From Bacteroidota bacterium (GTDB taxonomy: Bacteria; Bacteroidota; Bacteroidia; Bacteroidales; Cfx3-03): DNA of 64,000 nt. The position numbers and the translations under genes were made by a program. Positions within the stretch are counted from its first letter, which is position 1. Each line of letters starts with the position of its first letter. This document shows, piece by piece, positions 63,188 through 64,000 of the stretch. Location: NCBI GenBank assembly GCA_013390605.1, contig JACAUB010000001.1:1056180-1120179 (forward strand). The letters run 5' to 3'. The notes beneath the pieces were generated by a model. The model saw only the letters and a list, made by a program, of their open reading frames with translations. It was not told the origin of the DNA and did not search any database.

Positions 63188-64000
63188 TTAATTCAATGAA
63201 GAATCCAAAAGAGAATTTAATTCAGGTGGACGAAACCGTTCTATAAATTCAATAATTGCTGGATTTGACTGAAATGCAGGAGAATATTCAAAAAGCTGTT
63301 CCATTGAATCGTAATCTTCCATTAGCGCTTCAGTTAGAATAGCAAAAGCTTCATCGTCCTGTAAATTATTTAAGTAATAATCAAACATTCGATACTTGAA
63401 GTCTGTAGAATCTGAATGATGCTTAAAACCTATTTGCAATATCTCTATAGCTTTAGAATAGTTTTTTTCTTCGGCAAATGCATTAGAATAATCAAGCCAA
63501 ACATCAGGGTTTGTCGTGTCGCATGATACAGACTTTGCATAACATTCTTTTGCTTTAGTAAGCTCCCCAATTTCCATATATTCATCGGCCAAAAGATACC
63601 AGGCTTCTCCATCATTTTTAGCGATTTTAACCGCTTCTTTGAAGCAAACAATAGCCTCTGTATGATGTCCTTTTTCACTTAATACACATCCTAACCCGAT
63701 TCGCGCAGCCGACACTGTAGGATCAGATTCTATAGCTTTACGATAGAAGTCCTCGGCATTTTCAAGTTGACCCAATTTTTCGTAGCATTCGCCAATAAAA
63801 TAGTAAGTCATCTCTTCAGGAGTCTCATATTTAAGCGACTCCATATATGCTTTTAAAGCTTCTTCATATTTTTCGAGTGCTGTATAAGCGGTGCCTTTAT
63901 TGATGTAAGCGTTTACAAAGGTTTCATCAATAGCTAATACAAAATCATAAGCATCAATGGCCTTTTCATAATCTGGAATTGACGAATAGATGGACCCTAA
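63188..64000 (-). CDS. TPR-repeat protein, N-terminus beyond the window
   Basis: At least 270 codons, open to the right edge on the minus strand. Tandem 34-residue TPR units are plain: AIDAYDFVLAIDETFVNAY, EEALKAYMESLKYETPEEM, NAEDFYRKAIESDPTVSAA, HTEAIVCFKEAVKIAKNDGEAWY, LTKAKECYAKSVSCDTTNPDVW, YSKAIEILQIGFKHHSDST. The Met at 63844 sits inside the repeats and is not the true start. TPR domains hold protein partners; no enzymatic part is seen in this fragment. Confidence 0.85.
   Translation of the reverse strand, partial: LGSIYSSIPDYEKAIDAYDFVLAIDETFVNAYINKGTAYTALEKYEEALKAYMESLKYETPEEMTYYFIGECYEKLGQLENAEDFYRKAIESDPTVSAARIGLGCVLSEKGHHTEAIVCFKEAVKIAKNDGEAWYLLADEYMEIGELTKAKECYAKSVSCDTTNPDVWLDYSNAFAEEKNYSKAIEILQIGFKHHSDSTDFKYRMFDYYLNNLQDDEAFAILTEALMEDYDSMEQLFEYSPAFQSNPAIIEFIERFRPPELNSLLDSSLN

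Noticed and set aside
1..64000. tRNA, rRNA, prophage or defence systems
   Set aside because: No such genes were recognised by reading; a tRNA or Rfam scan was not possible and could still find a small RNA.

Overview
The window comes from a low-GC member of the Bacteroidota, most likely an environmental relative of the Bacteroidales/Marinilabiliales. Supporting evidence: a SusC/SusD pair with a FecI/FecR-type sigma/anti-sigma module, a cydAB oxidase operon led by a DUF4492 gene, the short RpoD typical of the phylum, a putative-porin family outer-membrane protein, promoters of the TTTG-N19-TAnnTTTG type, and few Shine-Dalgarno sequences. No rRNA, tRNA, CRISPR array or prophage was recognised. 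Most of the window is ordinary chromosome; the accessory parts are one complete insertion sequence (8702-10150), a polysaccharide-utilisation locus (about 46.4-58.5 kb) and several repeat or palindrome clusters.

Layout. 1-8.2 kb: partial rRNA methyltransferase, U32 peptidase-like RNA-modification protein, a response regulator/histidine kinase pair with a PepSY-like secreted protein, a small YdeI-type protein, a SpoU methyltransferase and a putative porin. 8.6-10.2 kb: an 11-bp-phased GATTAG array abutting an intact IS3-family element with terminal repeats, a 3-bp target duplication and a frameshift heptamer. 10.4-17 kb: small lipoprotein, LtaS-like phosphoglycerol transferase, diacylglycerol kinase-like enzyme, eIF1-like factor, secreted C1 aminopeptidase, MscS channel. 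17-20.4 kb: carotenoid operon crtI-crtB-idi-crtZ on the minus strand. 20.9-25.1 kb: rpsO, pnp, rpoD, rpe. 25.4-30.6 kb: nitroreductase, PepD, MntP, and a DHOD-like/fumarylacetoacetase pair. 30.9-33.9 kb: cytochrome bd operon (DUF4492-cydA-cydB plus a 32-residue CydX-like ORF). 34.2-46.2 kb: beta-helix protein, lemA/TPM/TPM operon, htpG, S4 RNA-binding protein, SWIM/SNF2 helicase, Na+/H+ antiporter-type carrier. 46.5-58.5 kb: ECF sigma, FecR, susC, susD, GH78 alpha-L-rhamnosidase, MFS transporter. 58.6-64 kb: znuA-znuC-znuB behind a perfect palindrome, a class III cyclase-like protein, aroE, and a partial TPR protein.

How the parts fit. In the PUL, the SusC-like receptor carries an N-terminal STN signalling domain, FecR spans the membrane and the ECF factor should activate susCD; the rhamnosidase would trim rhamnose-containing glycan. 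A structured leader occurs twice upstream of susC, 412 bp apart, with the hairpin partly preserved by paired changes. The LtaS-like and DagK-like genes are 4 bp apart, which suggests that diacylglycerol released by the first is re-phosphorylated by the second. The carotenoid operon makes and hydroxylates a carotenoid but lacks a lycopene cyclase and a GGPP synthase here.

Most worth checking: the duplicated susC leader RNA, the 32-residue CydX-like protein, the cyclase-like protein beside the zinc transporter, the perfect palindrome upstream of znuA, and the repeat clusters at 54.3 kb and at 25.3/57.0/58.6 kb.
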